Of a DNA stretch of 34,085 bases, positions 16,107-24,297 are shown piece after piece. The notes beneath the pieces are model-generated. The model was not told where the DNA came from. It made no database searches and saw only the letters and a list, made by a program, of their open reading frames with translations. Both the position numbers and the translations under genes were made by a program. This stretch comes from an uncultured Oscillospiraceae bacterium (GTDB taxonomy: Bacteria; Bacillota; Clostridia; Oscillospirales; Oscillospiraceae), in the NCBI GenBank assembly GCA_944387615.1, contig CALXFP010000007.1, forward strand, positions 1 to 34,085, in the 5' to 3' direction. The first letter of the stretch is position 1. Every line of letters begins with the position of its first letter.

Positions 16107-16976
16107 ATGCCCAGTTCGGTAATTACGCCCAACAAGCTAAAATTTCATGTATTCCGGGACGAACGCTTTATTGGCCTGAATTTGTACCAATTTGGCTGGG
16201 AACGGACTGCGCCGCTGCATTCCTATGGTCCCCACGCCCGGAACCATTACCTGTTCCATTATGTCATTTCCGGAAAAGGAACGCTGTTTGCCAATGACCA
16301 GGTGTATCAGATTACCGCCGGTCACGGCTTTCTGGTGGTTCCCGGTCAGATCACCACCTATCGGGCCGATGCCCAGGACCCCTGGGAGTATGCATGGATT
16401 GAGTTTGACGGTCTGCGGGCAAAGGAAAGCCTTCGGTTATCCGGAATCAGCGGCAGTCAGCCTGTCTACACCGCTGCTAACCGAGATGCCGGTCAGAAGC
16501 TTCAGGATCAGATGATGTATATCGTCAACAACGGCAGCGCCGACCCTGTGCATCTGATTGGCCATGGTTTTCTCTTCCTTTCCCAGCTGGCAGAATCCTC
16601 CGCATACAGACAAAATCGCAACGTCCGGCGTCTGCGGGATTTTTACATCAAGGAAGCCCTCACCTTCATCGAAGAGAACTACCATCGGGATGTTTCCATT
16701 GAGGAAATCGCCACTTTCTGCGGCCTGAACCGGAGCTATTTCGGCAAGGTCTTTCGGGAAACCATGGGCGAAAGCCCCCAGGCCTTCCTGCTGCACTACC
16801 GGATGGCCCGGGCTGCCCAGCTGCTGAAGGAAACAAATCTGTCGGTAGGAGAAATCGGCAATCAGGTAAGCTATGACAACCAGCTCCATTTTTCCCGGGC
16901 CTTCAAAAATGTTCACGGTGTTTCCCCCCGGGAATACCGCCAGACCCATTTTTTAGAACCCTCTGCCCGGGAGTAA
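16107..16976 (+). CDS. AraC-family regulator (MsmR-like) of alpha-galactoside use
   Basis: A 289-residue activator. The N-terminal half is a cupin sugar-sensing domain (NHYLFHYVISGKGTLF, VVPGQITTY). The C-terminal half (about 185-285) carries two helix-turn-helix motifs: SIEEIATFCGLNRSYFGKVF, and the second ending in NQLHFSRAFKNVHGVSPREY, the AraC signature. It is divergent from the binding-protein operon and very likely activates it on alpha-galactosides, as MsmR/RafR do in streptococci. AGGAAGGGGG precedes the start. Confidence 0.92.
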   Translation: MPSSVITPNKLKFHVFRDERFIGLNLYQFGWERTAPLHSYGPHARNHYLFHYVISGKGTLFANDQVYQITAGHGFLVVPGQITTYRADAQDPWEYAWIEFDGLRAKESLRLSGISGSQPVYTAANRDAGQKLQDQMMYIVNNGSADPVHLIGHGFLFLSQLAESSAYRQNRNVRRLRDFYIKEALTFIEENYHRDVSIEEIATFCGLNRSYFGKVFRETMGESPQAFLLHYRMARAAQLLKETNLSVGEIGNQVSYDNQLHFSRAFKNVHGVSPREYRQTHFLEPSARE

Positions 16977-17008
16977 TGGGATGGAAATCCCCACGCACCA
17001 TCTGTAAG

Positions 17009-17045
17009 GTTGACAGATTTCTCGCAGAAACCTGTCAACTTTTTT
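17009..17045 (+). terminator. Terminator of the AraC-type gene
   Basis: Two stacked stems, GTTGACAG with CTGTCAAC and an inner TTTCT with AGAAA, followed by six T. It starts 33 bases past the stop codon. Confidence 0.9.
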
Positions 17046-17164
17046 ATTTCTGCAGCCAATATCAGCGAGCTTTTTTTCCTCCCAAAATATTTTGAAATCC
17101 ATGAAATCAAATACCCCATCTGGGTTGTATGATAGGTGAAACGGTTTTCAAGGAGAGATTTCCG

Positions 17165-17647
17165 ATGCTGAGCAATGACCAGTTTACGTTCTACGCGGAA
17201 CGGCACATTGATATGGTGTATCGTGTAGCGCTGCACTATTTGAAATCGGCAGACTATGCACAGGATGTGACCCAGAATGTTTTTCTGAAACTATTGCAAT
17301 ATAACAAGCCCTTTGAAAGCGACCGGCATTTACGCAACTGGCTGATTCGGGTAGCCATCAACGAATGCAAAAATCTGGTTCGCAAACGCTGGTGGCATCA
17401 CGAATCCTATGACGATTACGCCGGCAAGCTATCTTTTGACAGTCCCAAGCATTCGGAAGTGTTTTCCGCTGTCATGGAACTGCCCAAGCGCTACCGTCTG
17501 CCCATTTATCTGCATTATTACGAGGAATACACCACCCAGGAAATTGCGGATCTTTTGAAAATTCCCAAAAGCACCGTCTGTACCCAGTTAAAACGAGGGC
17601 GGGACTTATTGAAACAAGCTTTGGCAGAGGAGGGTTCTTATGTTTGA
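17165..17647 (+). CDS. ECF-type RNA polymerase sigma factor
   Basis: A 160-residue sigma-70-family factor of ECF size. Region 2 spans about residues 8-77 (DYAQDVTQNVFLKLLQY is the conserved helix) and region 4 about 104-152 (TTQEIADLLKIPKSTVCTQL). ATG 17165 is preserved as the start because AGGAGAG precedes it by seven bases; an in-frame ATG at 17129 lacks a site. Its last 8 bases overlap the next gene, which encodes a membrane-anchored protein that is the likely anti-sigma partner. Upstream there is only a TATGAT at 17128 and no convincing sigma-70 -35, which would fit autoregulation. Confidence 0.92.
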   Translation: MLSNDQFTFYAERHIDMVYRVALHYLKSADYAQDVTQNVFLKLLQYNKPFESDRHLRNWLIRVAINECKNLVRKRWWHHESYDDYAGKLSFDSPKHSEVFSAVMELPKRYRLPIYLHYYEEYTTQEIADLLKIPKSTVCTQLKRGRDLLKQALAEEGSYV

Positions 17648-18695
17648 AACGGATTATAAAAGCGCCTGTGATGCCGTAAAAGCTCCGGAGAAAACCCGAG
17701 AAAAGATTTTGAATTTAAGCAGGAAGAAGCCATCTCCATTCCCCATTGGGAAAGTTCTGTTCGTTGCATCGCTGATTTCCATCCTTGCCGTCTCCGTCAG
17801 CGCCACAGAGTTTTTCCAGAGCTGGCTGCGCCAGTACATTCTGCAAGGCAGTGAAATCCCATTGCGTCAGAATGAAGTACAGTACCTGGACGCCTATGAG
17901 CAGGTGATTAACCAATCCCAAACCCAGGACGGCTACACGGTAACCCTGGAATCGGCCGTAACCGACGGTTTTCTGGCTTATGTATCCGTTTTGGTCACAG
18001 CTCCGGAAGGGACGGATTTTACCCATCTGGATCAACCCACTTTTACCGCCCGCCTGAGTCCCCAAGACGCTTCCTACACCTGTATCAGTGATTCCTACCA
18101 AAATAATGGCGGTTTTTCCTGCCCGCCGGATAAAGACGGTAATTCCCGCACCTTCCATTGGGTTCTGGAAATGGAGGCTGTGGACAACAAGGGAGACTCC
18201 CTTTTCCTTACTGGCACCCAGTGGAATGTTCATTTTGAAAATTTGGTCTTGACTTACCTGGAAGCGAGTGCCGAAAACCAATATGGTGAATTTATTCAGG
18301 AAACCGTGGCGGAGGGAGAGTGGGATTTCACCTTTGCTTTGGACAAGTGTGACCTGCGTTCCATGGAGCTGATTCAGGGGACGCCAGTACCGGTTCAATA
18401 CGAGTCCGGTCTGGGGCTTCCCAGCACAGAGTCTCCTGCGCTGGAGGAAAACAGTATCCTCTCTTGCACACTGCGGGCATACAGCGCAGTTCTGACAATG
18501 CAGAAGGATCCCAGTGATTTTCCCGCATGTACCGTGGTAATGAAGGACGGCAGCCGCATTGAACTACTTTCCCATACGAAGTTTTACAAGCAGTTGCGGT
18601 TCAAAACAGACCGCCCGATTTTGCTGGACGATGTTGACTATGTTCTGGTGGGAGAAGATACTACTTTGTATGCCCAAGAAATCTCCCAAGGTTAA
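17640..18695 (+). CDS. Membrane-anchored anti-sigma-like protein (DUF4179-like)
   Basis: A 351-residue protein with a short cytoplasmic N-terminus (residues 1-37, including KAPEKTREKILNLSRKK), one membrane segment (about 38-56) and a large external domain of nearly 300 residues. The layout and the 8-bp overlap with the sigma gene match the anti-sigma partners that accompany many Clostridia ECF factors and often carry a DUF4179-type domain. The cytoplasmic part would hold the sigma factor and the external part would sense an envelope signal. Family assignment is from layout rather than a hard motif. A terminator follows at once. Confidence 0.8.
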   Translation: MFETDYKSACDAVKAPEKTREKILNLSRKKPSPFPIGKVLFVASLISILAVSVSATEFFQSWLRQYILQGSEIPLRQNEVQYLDAYEQVINQSQTQDGYTVTLESAVTDGFLAYVSVLVTAPEGTDFTHLDQPTFTARLSPQDASYTCISDSYQNNGGFSCPPDKDGNSRTFHWVLEMEAVDNKGDSLFLTGTQWNVHFENLVLTYLEASAENQYGEFIQETVAEGEWDFTFALDKCDLRSMELIQGTPVPVQYESGLGLPSTESPALEENSILSCTLRAYSAVLTMQKDPSDFPACTVVMKDGSRIELLSHTKFYKQLRFKTDRPILLDDVDYVLVGEDTTLYAQEISQG

Positions 18696-18734
18696 AAAAT
18701 GCACCTGCTTTCCATTTCCGGGAAGCAGGTGCAT
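18694..18734. terminator. Terminator between convergent genes
   Basis: Perfect 12-bp stem (18699-18710 with 18723-18734). The T run is on the minus strand (A run at 18694-18699), so it mainly stops the ABC ATPase transcript. It lies directly after the stop of the anti-sigma-like gene. Confidence 0.8.
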
Positions 18735-18820
18735 TGCTATAACGCACTTATGATTTTGGACATTGGAGGCAGAGCATCTTGTAAAAATCGGCTCGAAACA
18801 GACAAAGGCGCATCCTGAAA

Positions 18821-18886
18821 TCACTTTGCCAAATAGGCCTCCAGCCGGACACTGACATTCTCCTGCAAGTTGCGGTAGAAGAACGG
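18821..18886 (-). other. Possible C-terminal remnant of a lost gene
   Basis: Immediately after the ABC ATPase stop the minus strand has GGAGGG (18890-18895), a good ribosome site, but no start codon follows. In one frame a 21-residue tail beginning PFFYRNLQENV runs to a TGA. Together these look like the two ends of a downstream gene whose body is gone. The tail is too short to assign to a family, and chance is possible. Confidence 0.25.
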
Positions 18887-18895
18887 CTACCCTCC

Positions 18896-19573
18896 TCAGG
18901 ATTTGGTATCGGCAATAATCTGACCATCCTCAATGGTAATCACCCGTTCGGCCATGGCCGCGATGGCAAGATCGTGGGTAATCAGAATCAGGGTCTGGTG
19001 CAGTTTTTTGGCTGTGAATTTCAGCAAATCAATGACTTCCCGGGTATTCTTGGAATCCAGATTGCCGGTAGGCTCGTCCGCCAGAACAATGCTGGGTTTG
19101 TTGATCAGCGCCCGTCCAATGGACACCCGCTGCTGCTGACCGCCGGAAAGCTGAGAGGGCAAATGTCCTTTGCGCTGGTCCAGATTCAGGATGCCACTGA
19201 TTTCTTCCAGATAGGCTTCATCCACTTTTTCATTGTCCAGAACCACAGGAAGTGCAATATTTTCCTCCACGTCCAGGACGGGAATCAGGTTGAAAAACTG
19301 GAAAATAAATCCCACTTTTCTTCTGCGGAAGATGGAAAGATCATCATCGTTATAGTCATAGATGCTTTTTCCGTCAATAATGACTTTGCCGCTGCTGGGG
19401 CGATCCAGGCCGCCCAGCAGATGCAGCAGGGTGCTCTTACCGGAACCAGAGGCGCCGATAATCACCACAAACTCTCCTTCGTCAATGGACAGGTTCACCT
19501 CTTTCAGTGCCTGCACCTGGTTTTCCCCTTCTCCATAAACTTTGGAAAGATTTTCTACACGTAAAATTTCCAT
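18896..19573 (-). CDS. ABC transporter ATPase, MacB/LolD type
   Basis: A 225-residue ATPase of the type that drives FtsX-like (MacB/LolD/BceA) permeases. Walker A is GASGSGKST at 40-48, the signature is LSGGQQQR at 142-149, and Walker B is IVLADEP at 162-168; the Q-loop FQFFNLIPVLDVEEN is typical of this branch. It lies 41 bases after a gene for a small membrane-anchored protein in the same direction. The expected permease gene is missing on both sides; only a ribosome site and a short tail follow. Confidence 0.92.
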   Translation of the reverse strand: MEILRVENLSKVYGEGENQVQALKEVNLSIDEGEFVVIIGASGSGKSTLLHLLGGLDRPSSGKVIIDGKSIYDYNDDDLSIFRRRKVGFIFQFFNLIPVLDVEENIALPVVLDNEKVDEAYLEEISGILNLDQRKGHLPSQLSGGQQQRVSIGRALINKPSIVLADEPTGNLDSKNTREVIDLLKFTAKKLHQTLILITHDLAIAAMAERVITIEDGQIIADTKS

Positions 19574-19614
19574 GGCTGCGTTCTCCTATTTTGGGGTAAC
19601 TCGCTTTGCATTTA

Positions 19615-20331
19615 TCAGTCAATGTATCCGTAATCGATATCCAGCTCCGGGAAGCCGGAGAGTTTGTTCTTGATGGCGTTGGTGTCTTCCGTATTGCGCA
19701 GATCCATGCGGCCCTTGGCAAAGGGCATCCGGCAGATGGTCTGCTCATCCCGCTGGATTGCGTCATAGGTTGCATCGTCTACGATTACCACAGCGCTCTT
19801 GTCCGGGTAGTAGCCAATCCAGGCATAACCCGCATGCTGCAGGGCAATATCCGTGCCATCCACGTTCAGGCTGGTCATCAGTTCGGGAGAACCCAGGTAG
19901 ATGTTCTGCGCGCCGTCCAGTCCCTCAATTTGCGTCATGGGAATGGTGGCAATACTGCCAGTCATCTCATCACCGTCTTTGCGAATGCGGAACATCTGAT
20001 CGTTCAGCATCTCCTTGGCGGTAGACTTGAAAAGAATCAGGTAAATGTCATCGATGAATACAGGTTCCCCGTCTCTTACCATCTGTTCTCCATTCTCATC
20101 CAACATGGCAATCGGGTTATTGACTGCCTTAAACGGATACTCGGTGACATTGGCAGACTGGTCTTTGTACAGCTCCTTTGCCGCCTGCACATCGGCATCT
20201 TCACCGGTCACGATAATGGCGTTGAAATATCTGGCAGGTCCTTTCAGATAATACTTCAGTCCCTGCTGGGCAGCAACCACAAGCAGAGCAACAACGACAA
20301 TAGCCAGACCAATTTTGATAGCTTTTTTCAT
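19615..20331 (-). CDS. Membrane-anchored protein of unknown function
   Basis: A 238-residue protein with an N-terminal membrane segment (about residues 5-24, after MKKAIK) and an otherwise soluble external domain. I recognise no enzyme motif. ATG 20331 follows AAGGAG; a further in-frame ATG seven codons upstream lacks a site. It is cotranscribed with the ABC ATPase and lies directly downstream of the two-component system, whose product probably controls it. By analogy with similar loci it may be an accessory of an envelope-stress or peptide-resistance transporter, but this is context only. Confidence 0.75.
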   Translation of the reverse strand: MKKAIKIGLAIVVVALLVVAAQQGLKYYLKGPARYFNAIIVTGEDADVQAAKELYKDQSANVTEYPFKAVNNPIAMLDENGEQMVRDGEPVFIDDIYLILFKSTAKEMLNDQMFRIRKDGDEMTGSIATIPMTQIEGLDGAQNIYLGSPELMTSLNVDGTDIALQHAGYAWIGYYPDKSAVVIVDDATYDAIQRDEQTICRMPFAKGRMDLRNTEDTNAIKNKLSGFPELDIDYGYID

Positions 20332-20366
20332 AGTAATACTCCTTAAGATCATGTTTGGATGCCCAT

Positions 20367-20372
20367 AGTATA
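20367..20372 (-). promoter_or_regulatory. -10 element of the membrane protein/ATPase operon
   Basis: Minus-strand TATACT without a matching -35 at normal spacing, suggesting that an activator is needed. Direct repeats suited to a response regulator begin about 30 bp upstream. Confidence 0.5.
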
Positions 20373-20402
20373 CACGATTGGCCTGGGCAATACCATAACA
20401 CG

Positions 20403-20432
20403 AATCTTACAAAGAGGCCGTAATCTTACAAA
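20403..20432. promoter_or_regulatory. Direct repeats, likely response-regulator site
   Basis: AATCTTACAAA occurs at 20403-20413 and again at 20422-20432, start to start 19 bp, close to two helical turns. The nearer copy lies just upstream of the -35 position of the membrane protein/ATPase operon, the usual place for an OmpR-type activator. The far copy is part of the hairpin ending the kinase gene. Confidence 0.5.
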
Positions 20433-20450
20433 ATAGTAAGATTACGGCCT
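20415..20450 (-). terminator. Hairpin after the histidine kinase gene
   Basis: Perfect 15-bp inverted repeat (20415-20429 with 20436-20450) with an AAAATA loop, 12 bases past the kinase stop. The minus-strand side continues with TCTTTGTAAG, a poor U tract, so termination may be partial. Confidence 0.6.
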
Positions 20451-20461
20451 GAATCAGCAAT

Positions 20462-21700
20462 TTACACCCCATGGGTCGGGAAGGTAATGACAAACGTCGT
20501 TCCCTCTCCTTTGGTGCTCATCACATCGATATCCCCACCGTGGGCATCGATTACGGTTTTGGCAATGGAAAGACCAATGCCTACGGAATCCTTTTTATTG
20601 GAAATTTTGCTCTTATAAAACCGCTGAAAAATGTTCGCCAGATCTACCCGATCAATGCCTTCGCCGGTATCCCGCACCGTAACCTTGAAAAATAGCGGTG
20701 CGGCACTGGTGGTGATGGTAACGCTTCCGCCAGAGCCGGTATGCTCGATGCAGTTTTTGGCGATGTTCTGGAAGGCTTCCTTCATCCAGAAGTGATCCAG
20801 AGAAAGGGTATCGTCGGCGTCCATTTCCAGCCGGATTTGCACTCCTTTTTCCGCTGCCAGCTGCCGCAGATCCCCCGTTACCTCTCCCAAAAGCGCCGAT
20901 ACCCTGGTGGGCTTCTTCTCATACTCCACCACATGGGCATCCAGCTTTGCCAGTTTGAGAATCCGCTGGATCATGGAGTTCATATTCGCCAGCTGGGCGG
21001 CATTATCCTGCAGGAATTGGATGCGCTGCTCTTCGGTAATTTTCCGATTGAGCAGGATATCGTTGTAGAGCATCATGGTTGCCAGCTTGGTTTTGAACTG
21101 GTGGGAAATATTTTGCAGCAAATCCACCAGCTGCTGTTTTTCCTTCTGGGTCTGCTCAATGTTGTTTTGAATCACCTGGCGAATATTGGAAAATTCCACC
21201 GAAAGTTTGGCGAAGTCCCCTTCCCCGTTCTCCTGCACCGCCGGAGAATAATCTGCATCCAAAATCTTTCTGGCAGCCTGGGTCAGCTCCCGGATCTTCC
21301 CATACAGCGCTGCATACTGCCGATACTGAAACAGAAACAGCACCAAGCACAGTATCGCCGTCAGCACCAGCGGCGCAAAGGAAACCTGCAGATTGGGAAA
21401 GAGGCTGCTGCTCAGCTGCTCCGTGATTCCATATTCTTTCAGAAATTGGCGTCCCAGCTGCCGGTCCGCATCGGTAAGATCTGCCGTAACCAGCGGAACA
21501 ATCTGCGATTCCTGCTGCGGCATCATTTGGGCGGCTTTGGCCGCAATGCTGCCCGCCAGATCAATGTAGAGCGTCTTCTGCCTTTGCAGGCTGGTATGGA
21601 ACAGAAAAATCTGCAGCAGAAAAAAGACCATCAAAATAAGCGTGAATATCTGCGTGCCTTTCTTTGCCTCCGGATTGGAACGTAAAATCCCCTGTCTCAT
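20462..21700 (-). CDS. Sensor histidine kinase
   Basis: A 412-residue membrane sensor kinase. Membrane helices at about 18-35 and 106-124 flank a small external loop of about 70 residues; a HAMP-like linker follows. The phosphorylated histidine is H200 in NISHQFKTKLATM. The ATPase half has FQNIAKNCIEHTG (N box), DTGEGI and VGIGLSIAK (G boxes). The proline that normally follows the threonine in the H box is a lysine here. The start overlaps the response regulator stop as ATGA. It is probably paired with that regulator and controls the adjacent ABC genes. Confidence 0.92.
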   Translation of the reverse strand: MRQGILRSNPEAKKGTQIFTLILMVFFLLQIFLFHTSLQRQKTLYIDLAGSIAAKAAQMMPQQESQIVPLVTADLTDADRQLGRQFLKEYGITEQLSSSLFPNLQVSFAPLVLTAILCLVLFLFQYRQYAALYGKIRELTQAARKILDADYSPAVQENGEGDFAKLSVEFSNIRQVIQNNIEQTQKEKQQLVDLLQNISHQFKTKLATMMLYNDILLNRKITEEQRIQFLQDNAAQLANMNSMIQRILKLAKLDAHVVEYEKKPTRVSALLGEVTGDLRQLAAEKGVQIRLEMDADDTLSLDHFWMKEAFQNIAKNCIEHTGSGGSVTITTSAAPLFFKVTVRDTGEGIDRVDLANIFQRFYKSKISNKKDSVGIGLSIAKTVIDAHGGDIDVMSTKGEGTTFVITFPTHGV

Positions 21701-22390
21701 TGTTCCGTTACCTCAACACCCCACTGATATCCTAGTCCCCGCTTGGTAAGAATGTACCGGGGATTTTTGGCATCCTCCTCAATTTTCTCCCGGAGGCGTT
21801 TGATGTATACCGACAGGGTATTCTCATCAAAATAGCCGCCTTCTTCTCCGGAGATATGCAGCAGAATGTCTTCCCACTTCAGGGTTTGCATGGGATTGCG
21901 AAGGAACATGACCAGAAGCTTATATTCCAAGGCTGTCAGGGCCAGGGGCTGCCCTTTTCTGACAATCCGGGTCTGGGCCAGGTCAGCGGTCAGGTCCCCG
22001 CTGATTAACAGGTGTCTGGTATCCGATACCGGGATTGGTACGCAGCTGTACCTTGATGCGTGCCAGAAGTTCCCGGATTCCGAAGGGTTTGGTCAGGTAG
22101 TCATTGGCTCCCAATTCCAGGCCCATCACCACATTGGCTTCCTCATCCAAAGCCGTCAGGAAGAGAATGGGCGTTGCCCACTGTTTGCGGATTTCTTTGC
22201 ACAGGTCATAGCCGCTGCCGTCGGGCAAGTTGACATCCAGCAAAATAATATGAAAGGATTCTTGCTGCAAACATGCTCTGGCTTCCCGAATGCTGCCTGC
22301 TCTGGTGACTGCATACCCTTCATCGGTCAGGGAAAATTCCAGCGCAGTTCCCAAGGCCAAGTCATCTTCAACCATTAAAATTCTATCCAT
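21697..22390 (-). pseudogene. OmpR-family response regulator, frameshifted
   Basis: The receiver domain is intact: acidic pocket D9/D10, phosphorylated D52 in LLDVNLPDG, T79 and K101. Its frame stops at a TGA at 21983-21985, after about 135 residues. The winged-helix DNA-binding domain continues in another frame, shifted by one base: GDLTADLAQTRIVRKGQPLA, then TALEYKLLVMF and the end ILTKRGLGYQWG. Both halves look well conserved and the kinase gene follows with an ATGA overlap. One extra base (for example in the CCCC at 21996-21999) would explain the break. It may be a recent mutation, a sequencing error or, less likely, programmed frameshifting. Start ATG 22390 has AGGAGG five bases before it. 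Confidence 0.85.
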
Positions 22391-22434
22391 ATTTGCCTCC
22401 TGGAAGTGTGACAATCGCGTCCTGATTTTCTTTC

Positions 22435-22463
22435 AGTATAACAGGTTGCGCAAGATTCGTCCA
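22435..22463 (-). promoter_or_regulatory. Promoter of the two-component system
   Basis: Minus-strand TGGACG (22458-22463), 17 bp, TATACT (22435-22440). The spacer holds AAGATTCGT on the plus strand, the same nine bases found on the minus strand beside the repeats at 20400-20408, which hints at autoregulation. Confidence 0.5.
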
Positions 22464-22503
22464 GAATGCGGCGCATGTTTTTTAGCTGTCAAGAAAAAAC
22501 GCA

Positions 22504-22539
22504 AAAATACCGCCCGTAGTATTGTTCGGGCGGTATTTT
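22504..22539 (-). terminator. Terminator of the DegV gene
   Basis: Perfect 13-bp stem (22504-22516 with 22527-22539) followed on the minus strand by a T-rich run (A run at 22491-22498 and 22503-22507). It lies about 60 bases past the DegV stop. Confidence 0.85.
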
Positions 22540-22602
22540 GTGTAAGCTGACAGTCTATGATTTCGTTTTGATGATGTTCCCGATTTGCGTCGCTGGAAAT
22601 AT

Positions 22603-23454
22603 CTATTCCTCGTACTCACTGCATCCCAATCCGATGGCTCCGGGGCCGGTGTGACAGGCGATACTGAGCGTAAGCGGGGCAGAACAGATTTCCTGATCGG
22701 GGAATTGTTCCTGCATCCAGCTTAACCAGCGAGCGCCTAACTCCTCGTCGCCAGCGTAGGCCGCCATAATCTTTACCTTTTTTCCGGCAAAACGTCCGTT
22801 CAAATCATTTTGGAGTGCTTCCAGCATCTTGGCAGCGGCCTGCTTCATGCCGCGGACCTTGGCATAGGCGTCCAATTTGCCGCCTTGAATCTGCAGCACC
22901 GGCTTAATATTCAGAACGCTGCCGATTGCCGCAGCGGAAGGTGTAATGCGGCCGCCTTTTTTCAAATATTTCAGGGTATCCACCGTAACATAGATGCTGC
23001 TGTTCAGGGCGTTTTCTTCCAGCCTGATCCGAATTTCCTCCGCAGACAATCCCCGTTCAATCAGTCTGCGTGCGTCCAGCACAGCCTGACGCTGGGTCAC
23101 GGAGATTCTCCGAACGTCCGCAACCTGTACTTTGCCATCGTATTCCGCAGCCAGCATTTGTGCGGTAGCACAAGAATTGCTCAGGCCGCTGGACATGGGA
23201 ATGTAAATCACCGCATCATGGTCGGCCAGCAGCCGATCCCACAGGTCTGTCACATCGCCGGGAGATGGCTGGGAGGTTGTGATGTCACGATCAGCCGCCT
23301 GGGCTTCGTAAAACTGCTGAGGGGTTAAGTTAATTCCTTCATAGTACAATTCGCCGTCGATGGCAAATGGCATATTGATTAGTTCAATACCGAGTTGCTT
23401 CGCTTCGTCGGTCAAAATTCCGCTGTTGGTGTCGGTAGCTAATGCAATCCGCAT
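22603..23454 (-). CDS. DegV-family fatty-acid-binding protein
   Basis: A 283-residue cytoplasmic DegV protein (FakB-like). Family landmarks are ATDTNSGI at the N-terminus, TTSQPSPGDV near 81-90, SSGLSNSCATAQM, and the C-terminal YVTVDTLKYLKKGGRI block. DegV proteins bind a fatty acid and present it to the FakA kinase for phosphorylation. ATG 23454 was chosen: it begins the conserved RIALATD strand and follows AGGAG; upstream in-frame ATGs would place the promoter inside the gene. It diverges from the TetR gene. Confidence 0.9.
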   Translation of the reverse strand: MRIALATDTNSGILTDEAKQLGIELINMPFAIDGELYYEGINLTPQQFYEAQAADRDITTSQPSPGDVTDLWDRLLADHDAVIYIPMSSGLSNSCATAQMLAAEYDGKVQVADVRRISVTQRQAVLDARRLIERGLSAEEIRIRLEENALNSSIYVTVDTLKYLKKGGRITPSAAAIGSVLNIKPVLQIQGGKLDAYAKVRGMKQAAAKMLEALQNDLNGRFAGKKVKIMAAYAGDEELGARWLSWMQEQFPDQEICSAPLTLSIACHTGPGAIGLGCSEYEE

Positions 23455-23517
23455 CGTCCCAAATCTCCTTTTCCACTGAAGTAGCAAAACAGAGCATTGC
23501 TCTAAATTCCAAAATAG

Positions 23518-23546
23518 ATAATACATGACCAGGGCTTGTTTGTCAA
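23518..23546 (-). promoter_or_regulatory. Promoter of the DegV gene
   Basis: Minus-strand TTGACA (23541-23546), 17 bp, TATTAT (23518-23523). Its -35 touches the -35 of the opposing TetR promoter, so one bound repressor could control both. Confidence 0.85.
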
Positions 23547-23564
23547 GTGAGCCTATGCTATAAT
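23536..23564 (+). promoter_or_regulatory. Promoter of the TetR gene
   Basis: TTGTTT (23536-23541), 17 bp, TATAAT (23559-23564). A CTTG-N5-CAAG inverted repeat (23535-23547) spans both divergent -35 elements and is a candidate operator. Confidence 0.8.
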
Positions 23565-23600
23565 GAGAATAATATGTACAAGTCAAAGGAGTTTCCCTGT

Positions 23601-24272
23601 ATGAGCAAGCAGTACTCTTGTTCTGACGCAACCCGTTCCGCACTGCTGGAGGCAGTCATTCAGCTTAGCCGGGATCAGGAGTATGATTCGGTAACGGTAA
23701 GGCAAATCTGTCGCCAGGCCGGTGTATCCAATGGGGCTTTCTATCATCACTATGCAAACAAGGACCAGTTGGTATTGCAGGCTTTCCTTGACTTTGACCG
23801 GGCTGTCACTCCTGATTTGGTAAGTCAATGCGAATCGATGCTCCCGATGGAGTCCCTGTATTTCATGTTCCGCAATTACCTGGAATATATTCAGCACCAG
23901 GTGGGGCGTGCCATGCCCTCTTACTATCGTGTCCTCTTAAAAGGCGAATCCCGGGAATATCGGAACCCGGAACGCCCATTTTTACGGGCGATGCGCTTTC
24001 ACTGCATGCGATGCCAGGATGCCGGGTTATTGACCAAAGACTATACCCCGGATGAACTGGTCGACTTATTTTCCCAGTACTTGCGCGGACTCCTGTTTGA
24101 TTGGTGCCTGTGTGGATGTACAGGGGATCTGTGGCCCCGGGCAGAGCGTGATTTACATTATTGGATGCGCGGCCTGTCCCCACAGGAAAAGCCAGCGGCC
24201 CATTCGCCCCATCCCCAGGCATCCGGCAGCGCTGTTCCGGAAAACCGTAGCTGCGAAGCCGCCGAAAGATAA
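23601..24272 (+). CDS. TetR-family regulator
   Basis: A 223-residue TetR-type regulator. The DNA-binding domain (about 8-58) contains VRQICRQAGVSNGAFYHHYA, a textbook TetR helix-turn-helix; the remaining helices form the ligand domain. The last 30 residues are low-complexity and Pro/Ser-rich. ATG 23601 is preceded by AAGGAG; earlier in-frame ATGs at 23547 and 23574 are possible, but the first lies upstream of the -10. It likely represses itself and the DegV gene, so the ligand may be a fatty acid or acyl-CoA (inference). Confidence 0.88.
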   Translation: MSKQYSCSDATRSALLEAVIQLSRDQEYDSVTVRQICRQAGVSNGAFYHHYANKDQLVLQAFLDFDRAVTPDLVSQCESMLPMESLYFMFRNYLEYIQHQVGRAMPSYYRVLLKGESREYRNPERPFLRAMRFHCMRCQDAGLLTKDYTPDELVDLFSQYLRGLLFDWCLCGCTGDLWPRAERDLHYWMRGLSPQEKPAAHSPHPQASGSAVPENRSCEAAER

Positions 24273-24297
24273 GTTCCTTTCCGATAACATTCAGCAG

